Shown: positions 1-6,421 of the stretch, in pieces
Layout: every line of letters begins with the position of its first letter
Position numbering within the stretch: position 1 is the first letter of the stretch
IMG/VR virus record: IMGVR_UViG_3300020056_000025
Location: 1-64,000 of that record
DNA: 64,000 nt
From: a virus
Strand: one strand, 5' to 3'
The notes under the pieces: model-generated
What the model saw: the letters and a program-made list of their open reading frames with translations, nothing else
What the model was told of the DNA's origin: nothing
Databases searched by the model: none
Made by a program: the position numbers and the translations under genes

Positions 1-12
1 ATATTTTTTTTC

Positions 13-159
13 TCACTCTATCACCTCTGGTATTAATTCCTGTTCGTTCATCATCACCATGTGGTTGTGAATTTCTTCCTGTTCATCTAGCCAAGCCTCA
101 TATTCTGCTCTTGCTTCATACTGTTCTAACTCTTCATAGAAATTATAGTCAAGTCCCAT
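13..159 (-). CDS. Small acidic hypothetical protein (48 aa), early-type
   Basis: No family recognised. The 48-residue product is acidic, rich in Glu and Tyr, and probably largely helical. I chose the ATG at 159 because AAGGAG lies 6 bases upstream of it; a longer reading from 207 would start inside the promoter region and lacks a comparable site. A near-consensus sigma70 promoter (190-218) sits about 30 bases before this start. Together with the next leftward gene it forms the only leftward coding at this end. Short, individually promoted leftward genes are typical of early host-interaction functions in phages, but that role is inference from layout only. Confidence 0.75.
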   Translation of the reverse strand: MGLDYNFYEELEQYEARAEYEAWLDEQEEIHNHMVMMNEQELIPEVIE

Positions 160-189
160 GATAATCTCCTTAGTTGGTTGCTTTTCTCT

Positions 190-218
190 ATTGTACTGTA
201 TCGGCAATCGGTTGTCAA
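190..218 (-). promoter_or_regulatory. Sigma70-type promoter for the leftward gene at 13-159
   Basis: On the minus strand, TTGACA (213-218) is followed by exactly 17 bases and then TACAAT (190-195). The -35 is a perfect match and the -10 has one mismatch. The start codon of the downstream gene is about 30 bases beyond the -10, giving a short leader that contains the AAGGAG ribosome binding site. This is a host-type vegetative promoter read directly from sequence; its activity is inferred. Confidence 0.85.
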
Positions 219-222
219 GACA

Positions 223-414
223 TTAAGCATATTCTCGATTAAGTTCATTTTGCCAGAATCGAACTAAAAGCGGATCTTGTGAAACCTTAGCAGGAAAAGT
301 ATTTGCCGATTGAACAGCAACCACTCGGTTGTTTTGAGAAAGGAAAATTCTCATCTTATTCAGGATAGTGTAGCGGGTTCCGTTTGCTTCGAAGAAGGGG
401 ATGAACTTAGTCAT
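223..414 (-). CDS. Small hypothetical protein (63 aa), early-type
   Basis: No family recognised. The product is a 63-residue soluble protein with no signal peptide or membrane segment. The start at 414 is supported by an AAGGAAAAAGAA stretch just upstream of the ATG. A near-consensus sigma70 promoter (455-483) lies 41 bases before the start. The following leftward gene has its own promoter in the 63-base gap, so the two genes can be transcribed separately. Position and promoter type suggest early expression by host polymerase; function is unknown. Confidence 0.75.
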   Translation of the reverse strand: MTKFIPFFEANGTRYTILNKMRIFLSQNNRVVAVQSANTFPAKVSQDPLLVRFWQNELNREYA

Positions 415-454
415 TTCTTTTTCCTTTTGGTTAGTGTTTGTTTCTTATATCCTA

Positions 455-483
455 AGTATATACATCTAATCGTCAATTGTCAA
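455..483 (-). promoter_or_regulatory. Sigma70-type promoter for the leftward gene at 223-414
   Basis: On the minus strand, TTGACA (478-483), a 17-base spacer, then TATACT (455-460). It has the same geometry as the promoter at 190-218, which argues against chance. It drives transcription leftward, away from the structural genes. Confidence 0.85.
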
Positions 484-741
484 GTACTTTCTTGAAAATT
501 TTTTGATTTTTTTCGTACTGCAAATATCATGCCAAAAGTTTTCTTTTTTTACCCCTCCGCTGGGGGGATCGCGGCCCGTCTCGCATCCCTCATAAGGGTG
601 GGGGTTTTATCTTGTAATATCTTTCTTGATTTTGCAAGCAAAAAAGCCGGGGTGGTTCATAAACAATAAAATTTATCTATCTAAATGTATTACCCAATCC
701 CCCTCGATTGCCCCCGTTTGTTGCGAAAATAAACAAAAAGA
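484..741. other. Divergent intergenic region with two small GC-rich hairpins
   Basis: No gene is visible in this stretch between the leftward early genes and the rightward block. It is locally more GC-rich than its surroundings and contains two short inverted repeats: CCCC/GGGG around 552-565 with a 6-base loop, and CCCT/AGGG at 597-608 with a 4-base loop, followed after GTGGGGG by TTTT. Neither is a convincing terminator. I see no tRNA and no obvious origin repeats. It separates two transcription directions and may hold regulatory sites I cannot identify. Confidence 0.5.
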
Positions 742-749
742 GTGTATAA
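742..749 (+). promoter_or_regulatory. Candidate late promoter box GTGTATAA (copy 1)
   Basis: GTGTATAA lies 29 bases before the ATG at 771 and is one of a family of identical boxes in this window. This copy could also serve as a sigma70 -10 (TATAAA), with TTGCGA at 721-726 and an 18-base spacer, so it is the least specific member of the set. Confidence 0.5.
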
Positions 750-770
750 AGTATGTAAAGGAGAATCAAT

Positions 771-953
771 ATGAATAACAATCAGAATGCCCCTACACAG
801 CTAGGATGTAGTCTTTTTACTCAGGCGACAGCATCTTTACAGTCAGAAATTGAAGACGATTTGCAAATTGAGGACGTTTCTTTGGAAAAAATATTAGGAA
901 AGGTTAATAATGAAAGTAAAACCCCTGAAGACAACAAACAGGATAATTGCTGA
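771..953 (+). CDS. Hypothetical protein (60 aa)
   Basis: No family recognised. The start is well supported by AAAGGAG about 8 bases upstream, and a GTGTATAA box lies 29 bases before the ATG. The product is small, hydrophilic and Asn/Gln/Glu-rich, with no membrane segment. Its last 44 bases overlap the start of the next gene in another frame, which suggests translational coupling. It is the first gene of the rightward block. It could be a minor virion or regulatory protein; nothing in the sequence decides this. Confidence 0.6.
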   Translation: MNNNQNAPTQLGCSLFTQATASLQSEIEDDLQIEDVSLEKILGKVNNESKTPEDNKQDNC

Positions 954-1608
954 GGGATGTGAACTTGTCCCCTATAGCAACTCTCTCAAGCTTACTGGTT
1001 GCGAAATAGTAAACAAATTAATGCTTGAACATTTCAATGATGTTTTGAAATTTAATGAAGATGAAAATTCTTTTGCGTCAGTATTTGAACCTGACTTTTT
1101 CTTTTATTATGATCTTCGTCACTATAAAAAAGATCGAATTTTAGTTAGTGAACTAGGTCTTGGAGAAATTAGAGAGGACGAAGAAAATACTTATATAGAT
1201 CGCAAATTCTGTGTTTATCACAAAACGTCAGATGAAGAAGTGATCCCCTCGCCAGCATTTTACCAAAACCAGACAACATCAAAAGATGAATATATGCACG
1301 TTCAATATCACCCTATTGCTAACGCCTTGCAGCTTTTCTTAGCCCCACACACAGTACCATTTTCAGATATATCTGGCCCCTCAACAGTTCTCATAGAAGA
1401 AAATAGCGTATTAGGAAGAAAGAAAGGTAATATTGAATCTATCAATATAAAAGACTTATTCACTAATTCTAAAAAGCCAACAGTTTTACAAAACAAAGCT
1501 TTACCTAAAAAACCAGCCAAAGGAACAGTAGTTATGGACAGTGCAGACGGTATGGTTAAAGTGTACAATGGAGAAACGTGGAAAACTTTAAAATATGAAG
1601 ATACCTAA
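910..1608 (+). CDS. Hypothetical, possibly virion-associated protein (232 aa)
   Basis: Not assigned to a family with confidence. The start at 910 has AGGAAAGG upstream and lies inside the preceding gene. The C-terminal segment, around GTVVMDSADGMVKVYNGETW, resembles a short beta-hairpin motif (GTVVxDxxxxxxKVYxGxxW) common in phage fibre and virion proteins, which hints that it is structural. The middle is acidic and aromatic-rich. It overlaps the sigma-like gene by 14 bases, so the two are probably co-translated. The virion role is inference from the C-terminal motif only. Confidence 0.65.
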   Translation: MKVKPLKTTNRIIAEGCELVPYSNSLKLTGCEIVNKLMLEHFNDVLKFNEDENSFASVFEPDFFFYYDLRHYKKDRILVSELGLGEIREDEENTYIDRKFCVYHKTSDEEVIPSPAFYQNQTTSKDEYMHVQYHPIANALQLFLAPHTVPFSDISGPSTVLIEENSVLGRKKGNIESINIKDLFTNSKKPTVLQNKALPKKPAKGTVVMDSADGMVKVYNGETWKTLKYEDT

Positions 1609-2086
1609 GAATATGACCGAGGAGGAAACTTTAGATAAAATAAATTTAGTTGTAGACAGGATATCACCCAAGTATACATTCTTTGGTTACGATGTAAATG
1701 ATATAAAACAGGAAGCTTTTATAATATGCGTTGAAGCTTTAGAAAGATATGATCAAAAAAGACCACTAGAGAATTTTCTATCAGTCAATTTATCTAACAG
1801 GTTGAAGAATTTTGTTAGAGACAATTTTGGAAACGCTAAAGATGTTGAGAAGAAAAAAATATCTTGTCCCACGGCAATAACTCACGAATATTCCAGAACC
1901 CTATCTTACCAAGAAGATGTAGACCTAAAATTAGATATGTCTGATATTAGAGAAAAGATAGATAAAGAATTACACTCCAGCTATAGGGCCGACTATTTAA
2001 AGTTTATTAATAATATTACAATACCTAAACCAAGACGAGATAATTTAATACAAGAACTCAAGGATATTGTTAATGAAGACAGGTAG
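1595..2086 (+). CDS. Sigma-70 region 2-like protein, candidate late-transcription sigma factor (T4 gp55-like)
   Basis: A 163-residue protein whose residues about 33-78 read as sigma region 2: a DIKQEAFI segment, then ALERYD, then RPLENFLSVNLSNRLKNFVR. These match the core-binding and -10 recognition helices of sigma70-family proteins. No region 4 (-35 binding) is visible. That size and content match T4 gp55, which recognises only a -10-like late promoter. The start overlaps the previous gene by 14 bases; an alternative ATG lies 18 bases downstream. Identical GTGTATAA boxes lacking -35 elements precede several structural genes, which fits a phage sigma of this kind. Family membership is read from sequence; the promoter specificity is inferred. 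Confidence 0.75.
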   Translation: MKIPKNMTEEETLDKINLVVDRISPKYTFFGYDVNDIKQEAFIICVEALERYDQKRPLENFLSVNLSNRLKNFVRDNFGNAKDVEKKKISCPTAITHEYSRTLSYQEDVDLKLDMSDIREKIDKELHSSYRADYLKFINNITIPKPRRDNLIQELKDIVNEDR

Positions 2087-2858
2087 ACTATCAAAAGAAG
2101 AGAAACGCACTATAGACAAGATAGCAAATAGTCTAACAGTAGATGATATAGCCAAAAAACTAGATAGATCAGTAGACTCTATAGAAAAATACGTTAAAGA
2201 AAATTTACACATTGGCCTAACACCTTCTGAAGCTGCTGCGTACTCACTTGAGGATCGCCCCTACTGGGTTGAGTTAAAGGCCCAGTTCACTAGTGACGAA
2301 CTAGAGTTATTTAAGTACCATTGGTCCCGTATTATTTCACAGTTCAAGGATGACGTATTTCCAACAGAAGAACTACAGGTCGTTGATGTTATTAAGTTAG
2401 AAATACTTATGAACAGATGTCTCAAGGGTAACAAAGAAAACATAGAACAAATAAACACGTATGATCAAATGATTAAGAATGAACGATCAAGAGACAAGGA
2501 TCAACAAGATCATGATTATATAATTAACTTAGAAAGGCAGATTGCTTCGCTTAGGGCGTCTCAAGAGAGTTTGAACCGCGATTACCGCGAATTACAAGCT
2601 AAAAAGTCTAGTATGCTTAGAGAGATGAAGGGTACGAGAGAGCAGCGTATTAAACGACTTGAAGAGAGCAAACAAAGCTTTACTAGTTGGGTTGCGGCGA
2701 TGATGCAAGACCCAGAGCGTATGAAGCGTTATGGAATACAGATGGAAAAAATGAAGGCGGCTATGAGAAAGGAAGAGGAAAGATTATCATCATTTCATAA
2801 ATATGAAGATGGAACAATAGACCAACCATTTTTAACACCAGACACAGTAAAGGACTAA
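2073..2858 (+). CDS. Helix-turn-helix plus coiled-coil protein, possible small terminase subunit
   Basis: The N-terminal 45 residues resemble a helix-turn-helix (a VDDIAKKLDRSVDSIEKYV segment). The central part (about 145-215) is a charged coiled coil rich in Glu, Lys, Arg and Gln. DNA-binding HTH plus an oligomerising coiled coil is the usual plan of phage small terminase subunits, and the large subunit lies about 3.5 kb downstream in the same block. I chose the ATG at 2073 over an upstream TTG because AAGGA lies 8 bases before it. It overlaps the sigma-like gene by 14 bases. A transcription accessory role beside the sigma gene is an alternative. Confidence 0.6.
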   Translation: MKTGRLSKEEKRTIDKIANSLTVDDIAKKLDRSVDSIEKYVKENLHIGLTPSEAAAYSLEDRPYWVELKAQFTSDELELFKYHWSRIISQFKDDVFPTEELQVVDVIKLEILMNRCLKGNKENIEQINTYDQMIKNERSRDKDQQDHDYIINLERQIASLRASQESLNRDYRELQAKKSSMLREMKGTREQRIKRLEESKQSFTSWVAAMMQDPERMKRYGIQMEKMKAAMRKEEERLSSFHKYEDGTIDQPFLTPDTVKD

Positions 2859-2861
2859 TTA

Positions 2862-2969
2862 ATGAACCCAGAATCACTAGTTGTAATTTTACCATGTTGG
2901 AGTGCGGCGATTGGTTTAGAACTATTAGTGGTTGGTTTTTTCTACAACTTAGCTAAGGACAAAAAATGA
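2862..2969 (+). CDS. Tiny single-span membrane peptide (35 aa)
   Basis: A 35-residue frame starting at the ATG at 2862, with AAAGGA 7 bases upstream. The product has one hydrophobic segment of about 23 residues (roughly from LVVILPCW to LLVVGFFYNL) ending in a Lys/Asp-rich tail, so a single-pass membrane peptide is likely. The stop overlaps the start of the dehydratase gene as ATGA. Exact spacing, good ribosome binding site and coupling make it a real gene despite its size. Function is unknown; small phage membrane peptides include lysis modulators and envelope-targeting factors. Confidence 0.65.
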   Translation: MNPESLVVILPCWSAAIGLELLVVGFFYNLAKDKK

Positions 2970-4003
2970 AAGCAATCATAACTGGCATTACGGGACAGGA
3001 TGGAAGTCACCTTGCGGATTTACTTTTAGATAAAGGATATGAAGTTATTGGCATTGCTAGGCGTTGTAGCACAGATAATACACAAAGAATAAAAAATATC
3101 TTATATCACGAAAGATTCAAGTTGGTCGAAGGAGACATCACGGATGTAAGTAGTGTAATTAATATATTCAAAGATAACGAAGATGTTGATGAAGTCTACA
3201 ATCTAGCGGCACAGTCGCATGTAGCAACCTCTTTTAAACAACCAGCTCTAACATGGGATATTACTGGTAAAGGCTGTCTCAATTTATTACAGAGCCTTGT
3301 GGACCTAAATATGAAACACGTTAAGTTTTATCAGGCTTCCTCAAGTGAAATGTTTGGAAGTTCTTATGATGTGGATAAAAATGGAGATAAATACCAAAAT
3401 GAAGACACTAAGTTCATGCCGCAATCACCATACGCCATTGCTAAGTGTGCTGCTCATTATGCCGTTGGTTTGTATCGCGGTGGTTATAATTTACATGCTA
3501 GCTGCGGTATATTATTTAACCACGAAGGTCCAAGAAGAGGAGAGAACTTTGTTACCCAAAAAATCGTAAAATGGATATCTGATTTCACGTATTGGAAAGA
3601 GTCTCATGATAATCCAGTATTATTCTTCAGTGATGATTATATAAGTATTCAAAATGACAAGTTTCCAAAACTAAGACTTGGCAATCTACAATCCTATAGA
3701 GACTGGGGCTATGCTGGCGATTACGTAGAAGCTATGTGGTTAATGCTACAAGAGGAAAACCCAGATGATTACGTAGTTTGCACAGGTAAGACATATACAA
3801 TATCAGAGTTTTTAGATATTTCATTTAATTATGTAGGTATATCAGAATGGGAAAAGTATATAGTAATAGATCCAAAATTTTACAGACCTTCTGAAGTTGA
3901 CTATCTTCGCGGAGATTGTAGTAAAATAAAAAACAAGCTAGGATGGCAACCGAAACATAATTTGGAGGGGTTAATAAAACTTATGTTGGATGAGGAACTT
4001 TAA
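2966..4003 (+). CDS. gmd: GDP-mannose 4,6-dehydratase
   Basis: An extended short-chain dehydrogenase/reductase that converts GDP-mannose to GDP-4-keto-6-deoxymannose, the precursor of GDP-fucose, rhamnose-type and related sugars. The N-terminal GITGQDG gives the GxxGxxG NAD(P) motif at residues 7-13. The catalytic SSE segment is near 126-128, and Tyr156-xxx-Lys160 is the active-site pair in SPYAIAKCAAHY. The NHEGPRRGENFVTQKI segment is characteristic of Gmd. Length (345 aa) is normal for the family. The ATGA overlap with the membrane peptide and 14-base overlap with the next gene place it in a tight operon with a glycosyltransferase. No fucose synthase lies in this window, so the final sugar is unknown. 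Confidence 0.92.
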   Translation: MKAIITGITGQDGSHLADLLLDKGYEVIGIARRCSTDNTQRIKNILYHERFKLVEGDITDVSSVINIFKDNEDVDEVYNLAAQSHVATSFKQPALTWDITGKGCLNLLQSLVDLNMKHVKFYQASSSEMFGSSYDVDKNGDKYQNEDTKFMPQSPYAIAKCAAHYAVGLYRGGYNLHASCGILFNHEGPRRGENFVTQKIVKWISDFTYWKESHDNPVLFFSDDYISIQNDKFPKLRLGNLQSYRDWGYAGDYVEAMWLMLQEENPDDYVVCTGKTYTISEFLDISFNYVGISEWEKYIVIDPKFYRPSEVDYLRGDCSKIKNKLGWQPKHNLEGLIKLMLDEEL

Positions 4004-4238
4004 AGTATTCATAGACATATGTGATATATACTTAGATTTAATAAATTTAGATACTAGGAAATATACCAAACCCTTCATGATTATATTCATAGAAGCAGAC
4101 GACCCAGACGGAGCATGTTACTTCGCAATATCAAGAATAATGAACGAAGTCTTAGACTCTGGTAAAACTATTAAAAATAGAATATTATGTAGAAAAATAA
4201 AAAGAAAAATAAGAATAGAAAGGATAGAATCTTTATGA
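3990..4238 (+). CDS. Hypothetical protein between dehydratase and glycosyltransferase (82 aa)
   Basis: No family recognised. It overlaps the dehydratase gene by 14 bases and the glycosyltransferase gene by 4 (ATGA), so it is translationally embedded between two sugar genes. The C-terminal third is strongly basic, ending in a Lys/Arg/Ile-rich helix. A DDPDGACYFAIS segment in the middle has Asp residues that could bind metal, but I cannot assign it. The ribosome binding site is weak, consistent with coupled translation. Confidence 0.6.
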   Translation: MRNFKVFIDICDIYLDLINLDTRKYTKPFMIIFIEADDPDGACYFAISRIMNEVLDSGKTIKNRILCRKIKRKIRIERIESL

Positions 4239-5038
4239 GAACCCCACAAGAACAGTTTATTGATAGTGTTAATAAGTTTAACTTAGATAATAAGTATAAT
4301 TTTTCCGATAAGATTTTATGGGAAGATGAAGCTGATTGTTTAATGTATAACGCTGAGGAGGAAAAGAAATACATTAATTTTGCCGTATGGGACAATTCTC
4401 TAGTAGACTTACGTGACGACGTTTGCGTTTTTCAGTGCAGTGTTGTAAAATCACTTCGAAAAAAAAATCAATTTTCTTTACCTTATTCTTTTGAAAGATT
4501 TAATAAAAAATTTAAGACAATAAAAGATAAAGAAAAACCATCTGTTGGATTTTGTGGCAACTATATAGCGCACCCTCATAGAAAAGAAGCTTTGTTTTCT
4601 CTTAAGTTAGACAAAAGATTGAATACAAATTTTATCTGGAGGCTAATGTTTAATGGTGAGTTCTCAAAGGATGATAGGGAGCTAAACAGAGAAGAGTATA
4701 CAGAAAATATGCAAGAAAACGCATTTATTTTTTGCGCTAGGGGTTCTGGAAATTTTTCTATTAGATTTTTTGAAACATTATCATGCGGAAGAATACCAGC
4801 TCTTCTTGATACAGATTGTTTACTCCCTTTTGATGATGTTATAGACTATAGTGAATTTTCTGTTATTTCAGATACTCCAGAAGATCTTGCTAATCAGATA
4901 CTTTCTAAATTCAACGACGGCTCATACGTTGAGATGCAACAAAAGGCTTATGATATATATCAAAATTATTTCCATTTGGATATTGTTGGAAAAAGAATAG
5001 TAGAATATCTAGATAGAAACTATGAAAAGAAATTATAA
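4235..5038 (+). CDS. Exostosin-like (GT47-type) glycosyltransferase
   Basis: The C-terminal half matches the exostosin fold: a YTENMQENAFIFCARGSGN segment, then SIRFFETLSCGRIPAL, then LPFDDVIDYSEFSV. This is the family's S-x-F-x-xxRG...R-xxE-xxxxG-xIP...PF pattern, in the sugar-nucleotide-binding half of the enzyme. PSVGFCGN near residue 105 would be the start of the donor-side domain. At 267 residues it is compact compared with eukaryotic exostosins but typical of phage versions. No signal peptide, so it acts in the host cytoplasm. Its acceptor is unknown: virion proteins, DNA or host glycan are all possible. It follows the dehydratase gene directly. Confidence 0.8.
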   Translation: MRTPQEQFIDSVNKFNLDNKYNFSDKILWEDEADCLMYNAEEEKKYINFAVWDNSLVDLRDDVCVFQCSVVKSLRKKNQFSLPYSFERFNKKFKTIKDKEKPSVGFCGNYIAHPHRKEALFSLKLDKRLNTNFIWRLMFNGEFSKDDRELNREEYTENMQENAFIFCARGSGNFSIRFFETLSCGRIPALLDTDCLLPFDDVIDYSEFSVISDTPEDLANQILSKFNDGSYVEMQQKAYDIYQNYFHLDIVGKRIVEYLDRNYEKKL

Positions 5039-5285
5039 CGATCCAGACTACAAAAAATTTAGGATGTCTGTACTTAACAGAGATAGGTTTAAGTGTCAGA
5101 TGCCTAATTGTAAAAGCAGAAAAGATCTTCATGTACACCACATACAAACTTGGTCAACCGCCTCTGCTTTGAGATATGAACCATCAAATGGAATTACACT
5201 ATGCCGCCATTGCCACAGGTCGATAACCGGAAAAGAACTCCACTACGAAAATTTATTTAGAGAGATTATAAATGGCAAAATATAA
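5022..5285 (+). CDS. HNH endonuclease
   Basis: An 87-residue HNH nuclease. Zinc-binding Cys25 and Cys30 (CQMPNC) and Cys61/Cys64 (CRHC) frame the HNH core: His39-His40-Ile, then Asn56, then His65. Length matches stand-alone phage HNH proteins. It overlaps the glycosyltransferase gene by 17 bases and the ERCC4-nuclease gene by 14. HNH proteins encoded near the large terminase can take part in genome packaging, while others are homing enzymes. The tight operon overlaps on both sides favour a resident gene over a recent homing insertion. Confidence 0.85.
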   Translation: MKRNYNDPDYKKFRMSVLNRDRFKCQMPNCKSRKDLHVHHIQTWSTASALRYEPSNGITLCRHCHRSITGKELHYENLFREIINGKI

Positions 5286-5775
5286 ACAAGCTCCTGAGTT
5301 TACAGTTATAAAAGACACAAGGGAGCAGGATGGATATTATTTTAGCAAATTTAATACCTGCGCGGGTATGATAGATCAGAAGCTTGATACTGGAGATTAC
5401 TCGATACAGGGACTAGAGGACAAGATATGCGTAGAGAGAAAAGGTTGCGTTGAAGAGCTAGCTATAAACCTTGGTCAAAAGAAACACGCTTTCTTGAACG
5501 AAATAGGAAGAATGGAACCCTTCCCTCATAAGTACTTAGTTTTAGAATTTTCTCTTGAAGATTTAATCAAGTTCCCTAAAGATACAAGAATACCAGTAAA
5601 GAATAAAGCATCGCTTAAAATTACTGGTAAATATATGTTAAAATGCTTAATAGAGTTTGAGTTATATAATGACGTACATGTACTCTTCTGTGGAGACAAA
5701 TATACAGCATTCCTTGCTGTTAGCAGCATTTTCAAGCGGATTAACGAAATGTATACTATCGGGAGAAAAACATAA
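5272..5775 (+). CDS. ERCC4/XPF-type nuclease domain protein
   Basis: A 167-residue protein matching the XPF/ERCC4 nuclease fold. Asp15-Thr-Arg-Glu (DTREQ), GDY at 41-43 and the catalytic Glu55-Arg-Lys (VERKG) are the expected metal-binding and catalytic elements. It has no attached helicase or HhH domain, so it is a minimal nuclease that may cut branched or flap DNA. In phages such proteins are candidate resolvases that clear junctions before packaging. It sits between the HNH gene and the ClpP-like/terminase genes. The cellular target is inferred. Confidence 0.8.
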   Translation: MAKYKQAPEFTVIKDTREQDGYYFSKFNTCAGMIDQKLDTGDYSIQGLEDKICVERKGCVEELAINLGQKKHAFLNEIGRMEPFPHKYLVLEFSLEDLIKFPKDTRIPVKNKASLKITGKYMLKCLIEFELYNDVHVLFCGDKYTAFLAVSSIFKRINEMYTIGRKT

Positions 5776-5776
5776 G

Positions 5777-6421
5777 ATGAACAACAACGATAAAGACCTC
5801 CTTTATGATTTGCATAACTATGGCGCTAATTTAGACACAAGAGAGATCTTTTTGCATAATTACTATACTTCTGGAGATGATGAAAATCCGGGAGTAGAGT
5901 ACAAGATGTCAAACACTTTCTTAAAAAACTTAAGAGCTTTAGAAATAAAGTCAGAAAAGCCAATCACTATACACATGCAAAGCGTTGGCGGTGAATGGTC
6001 CGATGGCATGGCTATTTATGACGCTATTACAATGTCTAAATGTCATATCACAATAGTTGCATATGGTCAGGCTGAGTCTATGAGTAGTATTATATTCCAA
6101 GCCGCTGACTTAAGATTAATAACACCAAATACATACTTCATGTCCCATTATGGAAGCAGTTCTGCTGGAGGCCATTATCTGAATGTACAGAACTGGATTA
6201 AATACGAAAAATACATATGTGATATTATGCTTAATATTTATTCGTCACAATGTGTAAATGGCAAGTATTTTTTAGAAAGATACGGTAAGGGCTGTGAAAC
6301 TAAAGTTAAAAATTTCTTAAACACAAAATTAAAGTCTGGTGATTGGTACTTAAACGCAGAAGATGCGGTTTACTACGGATTTGCCGACAAGGTTATAAGT
6401 TCATGGCAAAATCTAAACTAA
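5777..6421 (+). CDS. ClpP-like serine protease (S14 family)
   Basis: A 214-residue ClpP-fold protein. The oxyanion strand SVGGEWSDGMAIYDAI (about 69-84) corresponds to SPGG...AIYD, the nucleophile is Ser101 in GQAESM, and the His is His124 in FMSHYG. A C-terminal DWYLNAEDAVYYGFADKV segment aligns with the ClpP AEEAxxYGLxD region. The Asp of the triad is not clear: the usual position seems to hold a non-acidic residue, with Asp189 nearby. I chose the ATG at 5777, just after the previous stop, because an upstream reading runs through the nuclease gene in another frame. ClpP-like phage proteins often process prohead components, but a second protease candidate lies at 10461. Confidence 0.87.
   Translation: MNNNDKDLLYDLHNYGANLDTREIFLHNYYTSGDDENPGVEYKMSNTFLKNLRALEIKSEKPITIHMQSVGGEWSDGMAIYDAITMSKCHITIVAYGQAESMSSIIFQAADLRLITPNTYFMSHYGSSSAGGHYLNVQNWIKYEKYICDIMLNIYSSQCVNGKYFLERYGKGCETKVKNFLNTKLKSGDWYLNAEDAVYYGFADKVISSWQNLN

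Noticed and set aside
551-616. GC-rich hairpins as terminators for the leftward or rightward units
   Set aside because: Stems are only 4 bases and the first is followed by no T run in either direction.
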